From positions 34,451-98,450 of the forward strand of contig JAKLJP010000027.1 of the NCBI GenBank assembly GCA_023151115.1: a stretch of 64,000 nucleotides of DNA, given 5' to 3'. Under the pieces are notes generated by a model. It was not told the origin of the DNA. It ran no database searches and saw nothing but the letters and a program-made list of their open reading frames with translations. This stretch comes from Anaerolineae bacterium. Lineage in GTDB: Bacteria; Chloroflexota; Anaerolineae; 4572-78; J111. Shown in pieces: positions 35,955 through 44,463 of this stretch (its first letter is position 1; every line of letters starts with the position of its first letter). Both the position numbers and the translations under genes were made by a program.

Positions 35955-35990
35955 AAAAGGCCCTTTTTTGCCTTAAAATCGGGCCTTTTT
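35955..35990 (+). terminator. Stem-loop followed by T run (probable Rho-independent terminator)
   Basis: AAAAGGCCC and GGGCCTTTT are complementary with a 17-base loop and end in a T-rich run just before the next gene. It should end transcription of the 33999-35735 gene. Confidence 0.65.
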
Positions 35991-36004
35991 ATAATTCAGG
36001 TGAG

Positions 36005-37735
36005 ATGTCGGGCCAAGTAGCTGCCAAAAAATGGGATTTTTTACTGGTGGGGTTTCTCACCCTGCTGGCCTTTGCCCTGCGACTCCATAACTTGGGCGCA
36101 AATAGCCTGTGGTACGATGAACTGCTGGAACTTGATGTGGCCCAGAGTTCATTCTGGGAGATTGGGCCGCAGTTGGAGCGTCACGCGGCCATGCCCCTGG
36201 ACTACTATCTGCTGCATGGTTGGACCAAACTGGGCCGGCAAGAAGTTTGGGTGCGCTTTCCGGCGGTGTTGTTTGGCACGCTGGCTGTGCCGGTTATTTA
36301 CGCGCTGGCAACGCGCTTTTTTAACAGGCGGGTCGGCTACCTGGCCGCAATTTTGCTGACTTGGGCCTCCTTCTCGGTTTATTACAGCCAGGAGGTCCGG
36401 CCTTATGCCTTGTTGTTATTTCTGACCCTCCTGGGCTATTTTGGCTTGTGGCAGGCCTATCAAACGGGGCGGCTGCGCTACTGGGGCCTGGCCATAGGCG
36501 GACTGGCCGGGGCGGCGCTGGCTCACTATTTCGCCTTGTTTCTCTTGCTGCCTATTGGCCTTTTTGTAGGCTACCGGCAGCTCCGGCATTTGAGAGAAAA
36601 AGAGTTTTGGCTGCAGACCATCTGTTTTATCATGGGCCTGGTGGTTTTGCTGGCTGTTTTTGCCCTCAACGGCCGGCTGCGGCACTTGTACAACGTGGGC
36701 GGCCGTTTTTCGACGGTGGTTAGCCAACCGGAATCGCTCAATGTGCCGGCGACTGACAAACCTAACAAGGGTTTGGGGCCGCCCCAGGAGCTGGCCTTTT
36801 TTACCGACAGCATCCTGACGCCACTCGCTACCACCGATCCAACCCTGCTGTTGGTTCACAGTGCCTTCTTGCTAATTGCCGTAGTGTCGCTGGTGGCGGC
36901 CAAAACACGGCAGCGCCGGGCCATTCTCTTATTGTCGGGCTGGCTTTTTTTGCCCATTATCTTGATTTACCTCTTTCTCTTGCAGCGCGGCACATTTTTT
37001 GCCGTGCGTTATGTTTTGTATACGCTGCCGGCTTATTTAATCCTGGTGGCTTACGGCATTGATACCCTGGTGATGGCCGTATTGGGCAAACCCCGTTCAA
37101 GGCCAGAGAGCGTTAGTTTTGAACCGCGCAAGCTGCTTTACGCCAGTCTTCTAGTTTTGATTGTAACGCCGCTGATTTTTGCCGAACTGAGCGAGCTTTC
37201 AACCTACTATGCCACCGAGGCCAGAGAAGATTGGCGCGCCGTAGGCCAGATGTTGCAAGCCAATGCCAGCCCTGACGATGCTGTAGTGGCAGTGAATGCC
37301 GAGCCGGCGCTGAATTGGTACTATCCTCCGGCCAAAGCGCCTTTTGGGACTTTTAACCGGAGTGAGCCAATCTGGGCGGCCATGAAGCAGCACCGGCGGC
37401 GCTGGTTTGTGTTGAGCAGTTATTCTTTTAAACGGGATGAGGGACTGCGGAAGTGGCTCAAGGAACACGGCGCAGTGACGATTGCCATTGACCGGCGCAT
37501 CGTAGTGCATCTCCAGCAGGAGGGGCTGTCGGCCGGAGAACTGCTGGCTCAGGTTGTCACCTTTGACCTGCCCCAAAAAGCCTTAACCTATGCCACCCTG
37601 GGCGACCAACTGCGCCAATATGGCGATTTGGAAACCAGCCGGACTTTTTACCAGCGAGCCGTTGAATTGGCCAAAACCCCGGCCCAAAAAATCGACTACC
37701 AGAGCCGTTTAGCCGCCCTGGCCATGCTGCCTTAA
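36005..37735 (+). CDS. GT-C-type (GT39/ArnT-like) membrane glycosyltransferase
   Basis: A 576-residue integral membrane protein with about eleven helices. The first extracytoplasmic loop has the acidic motif SLWYDELLELDV and the second ERHAAMPLDYYLLHGW, and a following segment is YYSQEVRPYALLLFL. These match the GT39/PMT-like GT-C superfamily, which transfers a sugar from a polyprenyl phosphate donor to lipid or protein on the outer membrane face. The last 100 residues form a small soluble tail with TPR-like helices (YATLGDQLRQYGDLETSRTF). An AGGTGAG ribosome site precedes the ATG. It opens the glycan gene block and precedes the gap with the small peptide ORF. Confidence 0.82.
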   Translation: MSGQVAAKKWDFLLVGFLTLLAFALRLHNLGANSLWYDELLELDVAQSSFWEIGPQLERHAAMPLDYYLLHGWTKLGRQEVWVRFPAVLFGTLAVPVIYALATRFFNRRVGYLAAILLTWASFSVYYSQEVRPYALLLFLTLLGYFGLWQAYQTGRLRYWGLAIGGLAGAALAHYFALFLLLPIGLFVGYRQLRHLREKEFWLQTICFIMGLVVLLAVFALNGRLRHLYNVGGRFSTVVSQPESLNVPATDKPNKGLGPPQELAFFTDSILTPLATTDPTLLLVHSAFLLIAVVSLVAAKTRQRRAILLLSGWLFLPIILIYLFLLQRGTFFAVRYVLYTLPAYLILVAYGIDTLVMAVLGKPRSRPESVSFEPRKLLYASLLVLIVTPLIFAELSELSTYYATEAREDWRAVGQMLQANASPDDAVVAVNAEPALNWYYPPAKAPFGTFNRSEPIWAAMKQHRRRWFVLSSYSFKRDEGLRKWLKEHGAVTIAIDRRIVVHLQQEGLSAGELLAQVVTFDLPQKALTYATLGDQLRQYGDLETSRTFYQRAVELAKTPAQKIDYQSRLAALAMLP

Positions 37736-37834
37736 GCTTAAAAATGAGCAAAAAGTGAGCATGTTTTGGTCTGGAAAATAGCCCAATCTTTGGGTAAACT
37801 GCCGCCAAACCCTTTTATTAACAATTTTAGCCGT

Positions 37835-37862
37835 TTTGCATTATCCTTAATCGGAGTATAAT
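37835..37862 (+). promoter_or_regulatory. Possible promoter upstream of the small peptide ORF
   Basis: A consensus TATAAT (37857-37862) has TTTGCA 16 bp upstream. It lies about 113 bp before the small ORF and about 50 bp before the left arm of the inverted repeat. Confidence 0.4.
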
Positions 37863-37910
37863 AGGCCGAGACCTTGTGTAATACATTTACTCAGGCAAGG
37901 TGCTTTTTGG

Positions 37911-38281
37911 AAACGTTAGCTAAAAAAAGGCGCGCTATCATATTTATCACTGGCGAAAGGAGGAGATTATAGAGATGAAGAAATATAGCAAGCCCGAAAT
38001 GAAGAAGCATGCTGAATTGAAGTCCGTAACTTTCAGCTCCCACTAAGTTTTGCGTTTTAAGGGCTACAACCCCTATCAAGCATGTCTCGATACCATGCTG
38101 GGGGGAGGTATAGGTGAGGAGTAGCCGGTCATTTGCCGCCAAAATTCGCACCAATTTAGCAGTGAACCGTGCGTGCTGATTTGTGGCTAAAGTGTCATGT
38201 TTCTCCACAATCTATATATGCCCCTGACTGTCGTGTGAAATAAATATCTAAGATAGCGCGCCTTTTTTTAGGGAACGTTTT
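37911..38281. repeat. Inverted-repeat-bounded element (about 370 bp) carrying a small ORF
   Basis: The left arm (37911-37950) and right arm (38235-38281) are inverted copies with 28 of 30 matches over AAACGTT, two mismatches, and CTAAAAAAAGGCGCGCTATC. Weaker pairing then extends to the inner ends. The 284 bp between them hold a ribosome site and a 23-codon ORF. Just outside the right arm are two similar CGCAAATATT sequences. The gap of 633 bp from 37736 to 38368 holds no other gene. It could be a non-autonomous mobile element or a structured transcript. Confidence 0.8.
37975..38046 (+). CDS. Small ORF with RiPP-leader-like motif (23 codons)
   Basis: AAAGGAGGAG (37956-37965) lies nine bases before an ATG that opens a 23-residue peptide starting MKKYSKPEMKKHAELK and ending in SVTFSSH before TAA. 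The YxxP motif near the N-terminus followed by a hydrophobic residue and a late Thr recalls leader peptides of lasso-type and related RiPPs, which are read by an RRE domain. The gene immediately downstream (38369) is a PF14907-type nucleotidyltransferase, a family often found in lasso peptide clusters. No cyclase, transglutaminase-like peptidase or RRE gene is present here, and the sequence after the Thr is only four residues. It may be a truncated precursor, a decoy, or an unrelated small protein. Confidence 0.5.
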   Translation: MKKYSKPEMKKHAELKSVTFSSH

Positions 38282-38368
38282 CGCAAATATTTCGCAGTTG
38301 ATGATTAGATTATTTGCAAATATTCGCAATAATTCTGGATTATACACTGTTTTCTAAATCTGGCAACT

Positions 38369-39541
38369 GTGTCTCATTCAACGACTGCCTCCATTCAACT
38401 TATTGTCAATTGCCTTTCGCCGGAGTTTGCGCCCGATTTGCTTGAGTCTCTGAACACCGAGGCGTGGGAGGATATGGCCGTAACAGCGATTGCGCTGGGC
38501 TTAGCCCCGCTGCTGCATTGGCGACTCGCCCAGGCTGATGTGACGCCGCCGCCTCTGGCTATGGCCAAACTGGCCGTCACCCGGCAGGCCCACACCAAAC
38601 GCAACGAGGCTATCGGCCAGCAGTTGACCGAGCTTTTGGCCGCGTTTGCGCTGCAAAAAATTGATGTGTTGGTGCTGAAAGGCGCGCTGTTGGCCGCTGC
38701 TGCTTATCCCGAAGCTGCGCTGCGCCCGATGAATGACATTGACCTGCTCTTTCGAGTAGAGGATTTGCCCAGAGTCGGGCCGGTGCTGGAAAGCTTGGGC
38801 TATCGGGGCAAACACAAAAGCGCCGAACAGGGGCCGGGGATTACCAAACATCTGAGCACTTACCGCCGCGAAGGCCGCCAGGGCGATACGCCAAACCCGT
38901 ATCTGAGCGCCGGGGGGGAGCGGATGATTGAACCGCATGGCTCGCTGGAAGAGTCGTGGTTTGGTCTCAAGGTTGATATTACGCCGGGGGTGTGGACGCG
39001 GGCTGTGCCTGTCTCGCTGGGCGGCCAGCCGGCCTACCGTCTGTCAACCAGCGATATGATGCTGCATCTGACCGTGCATGCGGCTTTTCACGTTATCATG
39101 GGTGCATCCGTTTTTGTGCAGCTTTACGATATTGGCCGGGTGATTGAAACCTGGCCCGCCGAATTGAACTGGCCTGAAATCATCAGTTTGACTCGCCAGG
39201 CCGAGGCCCAGGCCTTTGTCTTTGCCGGTCTGTACTGGGCCAAAACGCTCTATGGGGCCGCGATTCCCGAAACCTCCCTGGCCGCTTTGGAAAAGGAGTG
39301 TTCACCCGATTTGGCCGCCTATATTCGCGGGCTGGACGCGCCGGGAATTTTCAAACGGACGCAGCATCCACCCTTGACCACCGTGCCCCAGCGATTGCGG
39401 CGCGGCTTGCTAGACCGGCAGGAAGCGGCTCGTTGGGCCGGTTCGCTGGGGGAAAAGTGGCAAATCTGGCAGACGGCGCTGGCCTTTCATAAAACGGATA
39501 CGGCCGCTCTGCTGAAAAAAGGTCTTAAAGCGCACGGGTGA
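38369..39541 (+). CDS. Nucleotidyltransferase family protein (PF14907-like)
   Basis: A 390-residue soluble protein with a nucleotidyltransferase-like core: KGALLAAAAYPEAALRPMNDIDLLF contains the conserved RxxxDxDLL acidic pair, and helices before it match the PF14907 (NTP_transf_5) layout. Such proteins are found in lasso peptide and exopolysaccharide clusters and may transfer a nucleotidyl or sugar-phosphate group; activity is not established for the family. The start is GTG at 38369 with no strong ribosome site, and its stop overlaps the following GT2 gene by four bases (GTGA), so the two are co-transcribed. It lies just after the inverted-repeat element with the small peptide ORF. Confidence 0.8.
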   Translation: MSHSTTASIQLIVNCLSPEFAPDLLESLNTEAWEDMAVTAIALGLAPLLHWRLAQADVTPPPLAMAKLAVTRQAHTKRNEAIGQQLTELLAAFALQKIDVLVLKGALLAAAAYPEAALRPMNDIDLLFRVEDLPRVGPVLESLGYRGKHKSAEQGPGITKHLSTYRREGRQGDTPNPYLSAGGERMIEPHGSLEESWFGLKVDITPGVWTRAVPVSLGGQPAYRLSTSDMMLHLTVHAAFHVIMGASVFVQLYDIGRVIETWPAELNWPEIISLTRQAEAQAFVFAGLYWAKTLYGAAIPETSLAALEKECSPDLAAYIRGLDAPGIFKRTQHPPLTTVPQRLRRGLLDRQEAARWAGSLGEKWQIWQTALAFHKTDTAALLKKGLKAHG

Positions 39542-40734
39542 TACGCAAAAGCTTAGCCCTGGCTGCCTGGGTCATAGCCGGCGTATTGCTACTTTTTACA
39601 GCCAGGCGCTGGCTTTTTGTTTTATTGGCCCTGCTGCCGGATAAACCTCGACCTGTTGTCCATCACCATGACCTGCCACATGTATTGTTATTAACACCGC
39701 TCCGCAACGAAGCGGAAAGCCTGCCCGACCTGCTGGCGGCGCTGGCAGCCTTGGCTTACCCCATCGAAAAGCTGACTGTTGTACTCATTAATGATGGTTC
39801 GACGGATGGGAGCCAGACCATGATTGAAGCCTGGATAAGGGGGAAAGAAAACTGGCACTTGCTTTCGTTGGGCCAAAATGTGGGCAAAGCGCAAGCTCTA
39901 AACGCCGCTCTGGCCGCGTTTCCGCAGGGTGAAATTGTAGCCATCTACGATGCCGATGAACGCCCGCAGCCGGCCGCCCTGCAAACCTTGATTTCCCCTT
40001 TTGCCGACAAAAAGATAGGCGGTGTGAGCGGCCGGCGCGCGGTGAGCAACGCCACCGCCAGCCCAGCCGCCAGTTACACCACCTTTGAAGGGTTGGTCCA
40101 CCAACTGGTCACAATGCGGGCCAAGCACAGATTGAATTTAGCTCCGGCTATTTTAGGTGCAAACTGCGCCTACCGCCGCGCCGCGCTGGCCGAGATGGGT
40201 AACTTTAAACCCGGCGCTTTGCTGGAGGACAGCGATTTGACCCTCAAATTAGCCCGCGCCGGTTGGGATATTGCTTTTGAGCCGCATGCGGTCAGCTACC
40301 ATCGCGTCCCGCAGACCATTAGCGGCTATTGGCGGCAGCATACTCGTTGGGCCAGGGGCTTCAATGAGGTGGCGAAAAATCAAGCTCGCTCCACCTTGTT
40401 CGACCCGCAGTTGCCCTGGCCGCTGCGCCTGGAACTGCTGCTGTTTGCCCTGGGCTACCTGGACCGCCTGGCGCTGATAGCCGGAGCCGGTTTGACTGTG
40501 CTCCACCGGCCCGGCCGGTCTCTACTGGGCCGCGTGCTGGCCGCCAGCCTGCTGACGCCGCTGCTACAAATCATGGTGGCCCTCGCCATTAGCCGAGCGC
40601 CACAGGCGTTGTGGTTTCAAATCGTCTGGCTGCCCTTCTTTTTTGTGCTTGACATCGCTATGGCTGCAGCCGGCATGTGGGAAACGTTAAAGCAGTCACC
40701 CCAAATTTGGGAAGAGCGGGCGGCTAGAAAATAA
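39538..40734 (+). CDS. Family 2 glycosyltransferase, membrane-bound
   Basis: A 398-residue protein with an N-terminal membrane helix, a GT2 (GT-A) catalytic domain and three C-terminal helices. Visible motifs are TPLRNEAESLPDLL, VVLINDGSTDGS (first donor-binding Asp), IYDADERPQPAALQ (DxD-like), LLEDSDLTLK (catalytic acidic residues) and QHTRWARGF, equal to the QxxRW motif of processive synthases such as cellulose, hyaluronan and beta-glucan synthases. It starts by GTG overlapping the nucleotidyltransferase stop. It probably makes or extends a polysaccharide at the cytoplasmic face. Confidence 0.92.
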   Translation: MIRKSLALAAWVIAGVLLLFTARRWLFVLLALLPDKPRPVVHHHDLPHVLLLTPLRNEAESLPDLLAALAALAYPIEKLTVVLINDGSTDGSQTMIEAWIRGKENWHLLSLGQNVGKAQALNAALAAFPQGEIVAIYDADERPQPAALQTLISPFADKKIGGVSGRRAVSNATASPAASYTTFEGLVHQLVTMRAKHRLNLAPAILGANCAYRRAALAEMGNFKPGALLEDSDLTLKLARAGWDIAFEPHAVSYHRVPQTISGYWRQHTRWARGFNEVAKNQARSTLFDPQLPWPLRLELLLFALGYLDRLALIAGAGLTVLHRPGRSLLGRVLAASLLTPLLQIMVALAISRAPQALWFQIVWLPFFFVLDIAMAAAGMWETLKQSPQIWEERAARK

Positions 40735-40737
40735 ATT

Positions 40738-40858
40738 GTCATGTCATTTCGAGCGACGTTAGGAGCGAGAAATCTCCTGATCCGTTGTTTGCAAACCGCG
40801 GTCTCAGAGATTTCTCGGCTTTTAGCCTCGGAATGACATAAGGACTGAGCAGTTACGG
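40738..40858. repeat. Dispersed palindromic element (GTCATTTCGAG family), copy E
   Basis: ATGTCATTTCGAGCGACG and CCTCGGAATGACATAAGGAC are the inverted arms, with GAGAAATCTCC and AGAGATTTCTCGG as inner arms. It fills the gap between the two GT2 genes. Confidence 0.85.
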
Positions 40859-40875
40859 GTAAATTAGATAATCCT

Positions 40876-41925
40876 ATGACACACTCACCCCTATTTTCTA
40901 TCGTTATCCCTGTTTACAATGGGGGCGATATGTTCAAACGCTGCCTGACTGCCATTCACCAATCCACCTTTACCGATTGGGAACTGGTCGTGGTGGATGA
41001 CGGCTCGACGGATGGCTCTGACCGGCTGGCCGGCCAGTTTGGAGCGCGGGTGTTTAAAACAAAAGGCCGCCTCGGGCCGGCGGCAGCTCGCAATTTAGGG
41101 GCGCGGGCCGCGCGGGGTCACTATCTTTATTTTATTGACGCCGACTGCGAACTTCATCCCGACACCCTGACTAATATCGCCCACGTTTTTCAAACTGACC
41201 CCCACCTCGACGCCTTGTTTGGCTCTTATGATGACGCTCCTGGCGCAGCCAATTTTATCGCCCAATACAAGAATTTGTTCCACCATTATGTCCACCAAAA
41301 TAGCAACGAAGAAGCCTCCACCTTTTGGACCGGCTGCGGTGTTATCAAGCGCTCGCAGTTTCTGGCTTTGGGCGGCTTCGATTTGCAGCGCTACCGCCGC
41401 CCGGCCATTGAAGACATTGATCTGGGCTACCGGCTCAAGCAGGCGGGCGGGCGTATCCGCTTGGTCAAACACGTCCAGGTGAAACATCTCAAAGCCTGGA
41501 CCTTTGTCAGCCTGCTCAAATCTGACATTTTTGACCGGGGCATCCCCTGGACGCAGTTGATTTTAAGAGACAAAGCTCTGATGAGCGACCTGAATTTGCA
41601 AACCCACAACCGGGTCAGCGTGGTGGCCGTATACGCCTTGCTACTGGCGCTGGCCGTCGCTTTTTTTCAGCCTTATGCCCTCTTCTTTGTTTTGGGCCTG
41701 GCGGCGCTGCTGCTGGGGCTGAATCAAAACTTGTATCGCTTTTTCTATCACAAACGAGGGCTTTTGTTTACGGCGCAGGTCATCCCCATGCACTGGCTCT
41801 ATTACCTCTACAACGCCGTTTCTTTTGGCTGCGGGCTGCTGCTGTACTGGCAGGAACAACTGAAGGCGGAGCGCCTGGCTCCACCCCAACCCTTAGCTGA
41901 CGGAATCGAACCCGATGGAAATTGA
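40876..41925 (+). CDS. Family 2 glycosyltransferase
   Basis: A 349-residue enzyme: GT2 catalytic domain (FSIVIPVYNGG, VVVDDGSTDGSDR, YFIDADCELHPD, EDIDLGYRLKQAG) and three C-terminal membrane helices. GT2 enzymes transfer sugars from nucleotide donors to lipid-linked acceptors. The stop lies 11 bp inside the start of the next gene, so they are translationally coupled. It is separated from the preceding GT2 gene by a palindromic element, which may modulate expression of the downstream part of the glycan block. Confidence 0.92.
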   Translation: MTHSPLFSIVIPVYNGGDMFKRCLTAIHQSTFTDWELVVVDDGSTDGSDRLAGQFGARVFKTKGRLGPAAARNLGARAARGHYLYFIDADCELHPDTLTNIAHVFQTDPHLDALFGSYDDAPGAANFIAQYKNLFHHYVHQNSNEEASTFWTGCGVIKRSQFLALGGFDLQRYRRPAIEDIDLGYRLKQAGGRIRLVKHVQVKHLKAWTFVSLLKSDIFDRGIPWTQLILRDKALMSDLNLQTHNRVSVVAVYALLLALAVAFFQPYALFFVLGLAALLLGLNQNLYRFFYHKRGLLFTAQVIPMHWLYYLYNAVSFGCGLLLYWQEQLKAERLAPPQPLADGIEPDGN

Positions 41926-44350
41926 AATTGCCAGGCCCCTGAGCGGTCTCTGGCCAAAATCTAAAATCCAAAATCCCTCCTGGGCGGTAGTAGTCGGTTC
42001 TTTGACCCTGGCCATCTACCTGGCCCTACTCCCCTTCGTCGAGCGCACCTGGCGGGCCACCGGCGACGAGCCGCATTATCTTCTGGCGGCCCATTCCCTG
42101 GTGGTTGATGGAGATTTTGACCTGGCCAATAACTACAACCAACTCGATTATCTGAATTTTTATCTCAGCCGGGATATTACGCCCCAAGTTCGCCTCAGCC
42201 CCGGCGGTCAGCAAATTTTAGACCACCAGTTGGGCCTGCCCGTGCTGATTGCCCCGGCCTACGCTTTGGGCGGGCGGTGGGGTGTGTTGGTCTTTCAGGC
42301 GATTCTCGGCGGGCTGCTGGCCGGCCTGGCTTTCAAGCTGGCGCTGCTGGTCAGCCAGGATACGGTGGCTTCGTTCCTGGCGACCCTGTTTGTAACCCTC
42401 AGTCCGCCCTTGCTGCTGTATCATTACCTGGTTTACCCGGAACTCCTCGGTGCGCTCTTGACCACAATGGTGGTTTATTACGCCCTCAGCCAGAACCGGG
42501 TGACGCCTACTTCCTTCATCTTGACCCTCTTGGCTCTTATCATCCTACCCTGGCTCAACCGCCGCTTTGTCCCGCTGGCGCTACTGCTGGCGGTACTGCT
42601 CGTCTGGAAGGTTGGAAGGTTGGAAGGTTGGAAGGCTGGAAGGCTGGAGGATTGGAAAGTTGGAGGATTGGAAGGTTGGTCATTTTTTGGTCGCTTTGCC
42701 TCGCCTCTTCGCCTCTTCGCTTCTTCGCCTCCTCGCCTCCTCGCCTCTTCGCCTCTTCTCTTTGCCTTCCTCTCCATCGGCCTACTTTTCTGGTTTGACA
42801 GCCGGTTGGTCAAAGTGGGTGAACCCGATATTACCGCCCCCACGATCACCTCGATTTTTTGGGATCGCTTAGCGCGGGGGCTGGTGGGCTGGTTGGTTGA
42901 CCAGCAGCGCGGGCTGTTTATTTTTGCCCCGGTCTATGCCATTGCGCTGTGGGGCGCGCCCTTTCTAATCGCTGATGGCCTACGCGGGCGCAATCGCTTC
43001 TGGTGGGTGATGCTGCCCTTTGGCCTGGCGCTGGGCGTCACCGCTATTGCCGGCGGCTTTTGGACGGCCTGGGAATTGGGACCGCGCTTTTTAGTGGTAG
43101 CCTTGCCCTCGTTAGCGCCGCTGCTGGCCCTGGCCTGGCGCAATTACCACTCGACGCTGTGGCGCGGCGGGATGCTGCTGCTGTTTGGCCTGAGTCTGAG
43201 CCATGGTTGGATTATTTTGCAAAATCCCGAACTGCCTTATAAATCATCTCTGCCGCTCTATTACAGCCAAACCTGGGGCTGGCCGCTGACCGAGTGGCTG
43301 CCCGATTTGGCCGGTTACGCCGAAATTACGCCCGCTCCCGGCGGCGCCAATTCCGCTCAGGTGGTTGTTGACCGGGGCCAGACCGTCTGGCTGGCCGAGA
43401 CAGGCCGGACGGTGAAAGTCGTTCAAGCCGACCCTTTGACCAAGCTGCCTTTTGGCCATTATTACCTGAGCTGGCCGCTGCGAGTCGAGCCGGGCCTGCC
43501 GCCCGAGACCGAATTGTTACGTTTGTCGCTCAAATTATCAGGCGGGGGACAGGTCTTCCATCGGGTGGTCACTGCCGCCGATTTGCCCGCCGCTAACAGC
43601 TATGGTGAGTTGCAAGTAGCCTTCCGCAACCCCAACGTAGACCGCTGGCGCACGCCCCCGGTCTTCAGCGCCGTCGCTACCGGCGAGGGACAGCTCTGGG
43701 CCGGGCCAATTTCTTTTACCCCCGATCCGTTCTATGCTCTGTTCCTGCCCTATCTTGTCCTGGCTCTCTTGGTTCTGGCGGCATGGGGGAGCTGGCGGCG
43801 CTTCGGTTCCAATCGGAGCAGCTTTGGCATCACGATGCCGCAAACACCTCCGCTGTTGCTAGGGAGTCTGGCGCTCATTCTGCCGCTGTCGGCTTTTGGC
43901 TATCTGGCCTATCAGTCGCGGCAAGAAGACCGCACCTATCGAGCCGCCGAGTTCAGCCATTTTGTCGGGCGGGAGGTGACAGACCCGCAAACTAAGTCGG
44001 GACGGGCCTGGCTGGTGGACCCGCAGCTTGACCCACCGCAGAAAGCAATTCATGGCCCCTTTGACATTTTTGAGGCGGGCCAGTACCGGGTTACATTTCG
44101 GCTAAAATTGCCCAAGGCCGTCCAAACTGAGCAGGACATCGCCCGGCTGCAAGTGGCGGCGACCACTAACTACGACGAACTTCTCACCCAACCCCTCCGC
44201 TTGGAGCATTTTTCCAAAGCCAATGTTTATCACGATTTTGTGCTGACTGTGACCAATCCGCGCCGCCAGGCCCTCAGTTTTGAAGTTTATTACCTGGGCA
44301 TCGCTCCGCTGCTGATTGACAAGGTGACAGTTGCCAGGATCGGGGGATAG
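41915..44350 (+). CDS. Large membrane protein, GT-C-like, with tandem repeat insertion
   Basis: An 811-residue protein with about a dozen membrane helices. An acidic loop near residue 50 (RATGDEPHYLLAAHSLV) with the GDEPHY motif resembles GT-C polyprenyl-sugar transferases. The C-terminal 280 residues are extracytoplasmic beta-rich sequence ending in YLGIAPLLIDKVTV. An insertion at about residues 230-285 is translated from GGTTGGAA octamers (WKVGRLEGWKAGRLEDW) and CTCCTCGC-type repeats (LLASSP-like), splitting two helices. A second short stretch (SKIQNP) near the N-terminus also comes from an AAATCCA repeat. The gene is tightly coupled to the GT2 gene upstream. Enzymatic role inferred. Confidence 0.68.
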   Translation: MEIEIARPLSGLWPKSKIQNPSWAVVVGSLTLAIYLALLPFVERTWRATGDEPHYLLAAHSLVVDGDFDLANNYNQLDYLNFYLSRDITPQVRLSPGGQQILDHQLGLPVLIAPAYALGGRWGVLVFQAILGGLLAGLAFKLALLVSQDTVASFLATLFVTLSPPLLLYHYLVYPELLGALLTTMVVYYALSQNRVTPTSFILTLLALIILPWLNRRFVPLALLLAVLLVWKVGRLEGWKAGRLEDWKVGGLEGWSFFGRFASPLRLFASSPPRLLASSPLLFAFLSIGLLFWFDSRLVKVGEPDITAPTITSIFWDRLARGLVGWLVDQQRGLFIFAPVYAIALWGAPFLIADGLRGRNRFWWVMLPFGLALGVTAIAGGFWTAWELGPRFLVVALPSLAPLLALAWRNYHSTLWRGGMLLLFGLSLSHGWIILQNPELPYKSSLPLYYSQTWGWPLTEWLPDLAGYAEITPAPGGANSAQVVVDRGQTVWLAETGRTVKVVQADPLTKLPFGHYYLSWPLRVEPGLPPETELLRLSLKLSGGGQVFHRVVTAADLPAANSYGELQVAFRNPNVDRWRTPPVFSAVATGEGQLWAGPISFTPDPFYALFLPYLVLALLVLAAWGSWRRFGSNRSSFGITMPQTPPLLLGSLALILPLSAFGYLAYQSRQEDRTYRAAEFSHFVGREVTDPQTKSGRAWLVDPQLDPPQKAIHGPFDIFEAGQYRVTFRLKLPKAVQTEQDIARLQVAATTNYDELLTQPLRLEHFSKANVYHDFVLTVTNPRRQALSFEVYYLGIAPLLIDKVTVARIGG
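42605..42765. repeat. Octamer and CTCCTCGC-type tandem repeats inside a coding sequence
   Basis: About nine GGTTGGAA/GGCTGGAA units are followed by about eight CCTCGCCT/CTTCGCCT units. The whole stretch is in frame and translated within the membrane protein. The CGCCTCTT unit recurs at 57722-57793. Confidence 0.9.
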
Positions 44351-44384
44351 GGTGTTGGGTATTAGGGGTCGGGGGTCAAGTTTT

Positions 44385-44425
44385 ATGGATCACGCATCAC
44401 GCATCACGTAACACGCAACACGTTT
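44385..44425. repeat. Short tandem repeats (ATCACGC, ACACGCA)
   Basis: Copies of ATCACGC and AACACGC lie in the gap before the DUF5693 gene; the same ATCACGC unit is translated inside that gene near 45777. Confidence 0.75.
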
Positions 44426-44463
44426 TAACTCTATCATTACGCTAATATTCCTGAGAGGTCATT

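Noticed and set aside
37975..38124. Read-through of the small ORF into a 49-codon peptide
   Set aside because: The same frame stays open for 25 codons after the TAA, but no stop-codon recoding signal (such as a SECIS-like structure) was seen; kept only as a curiosity.
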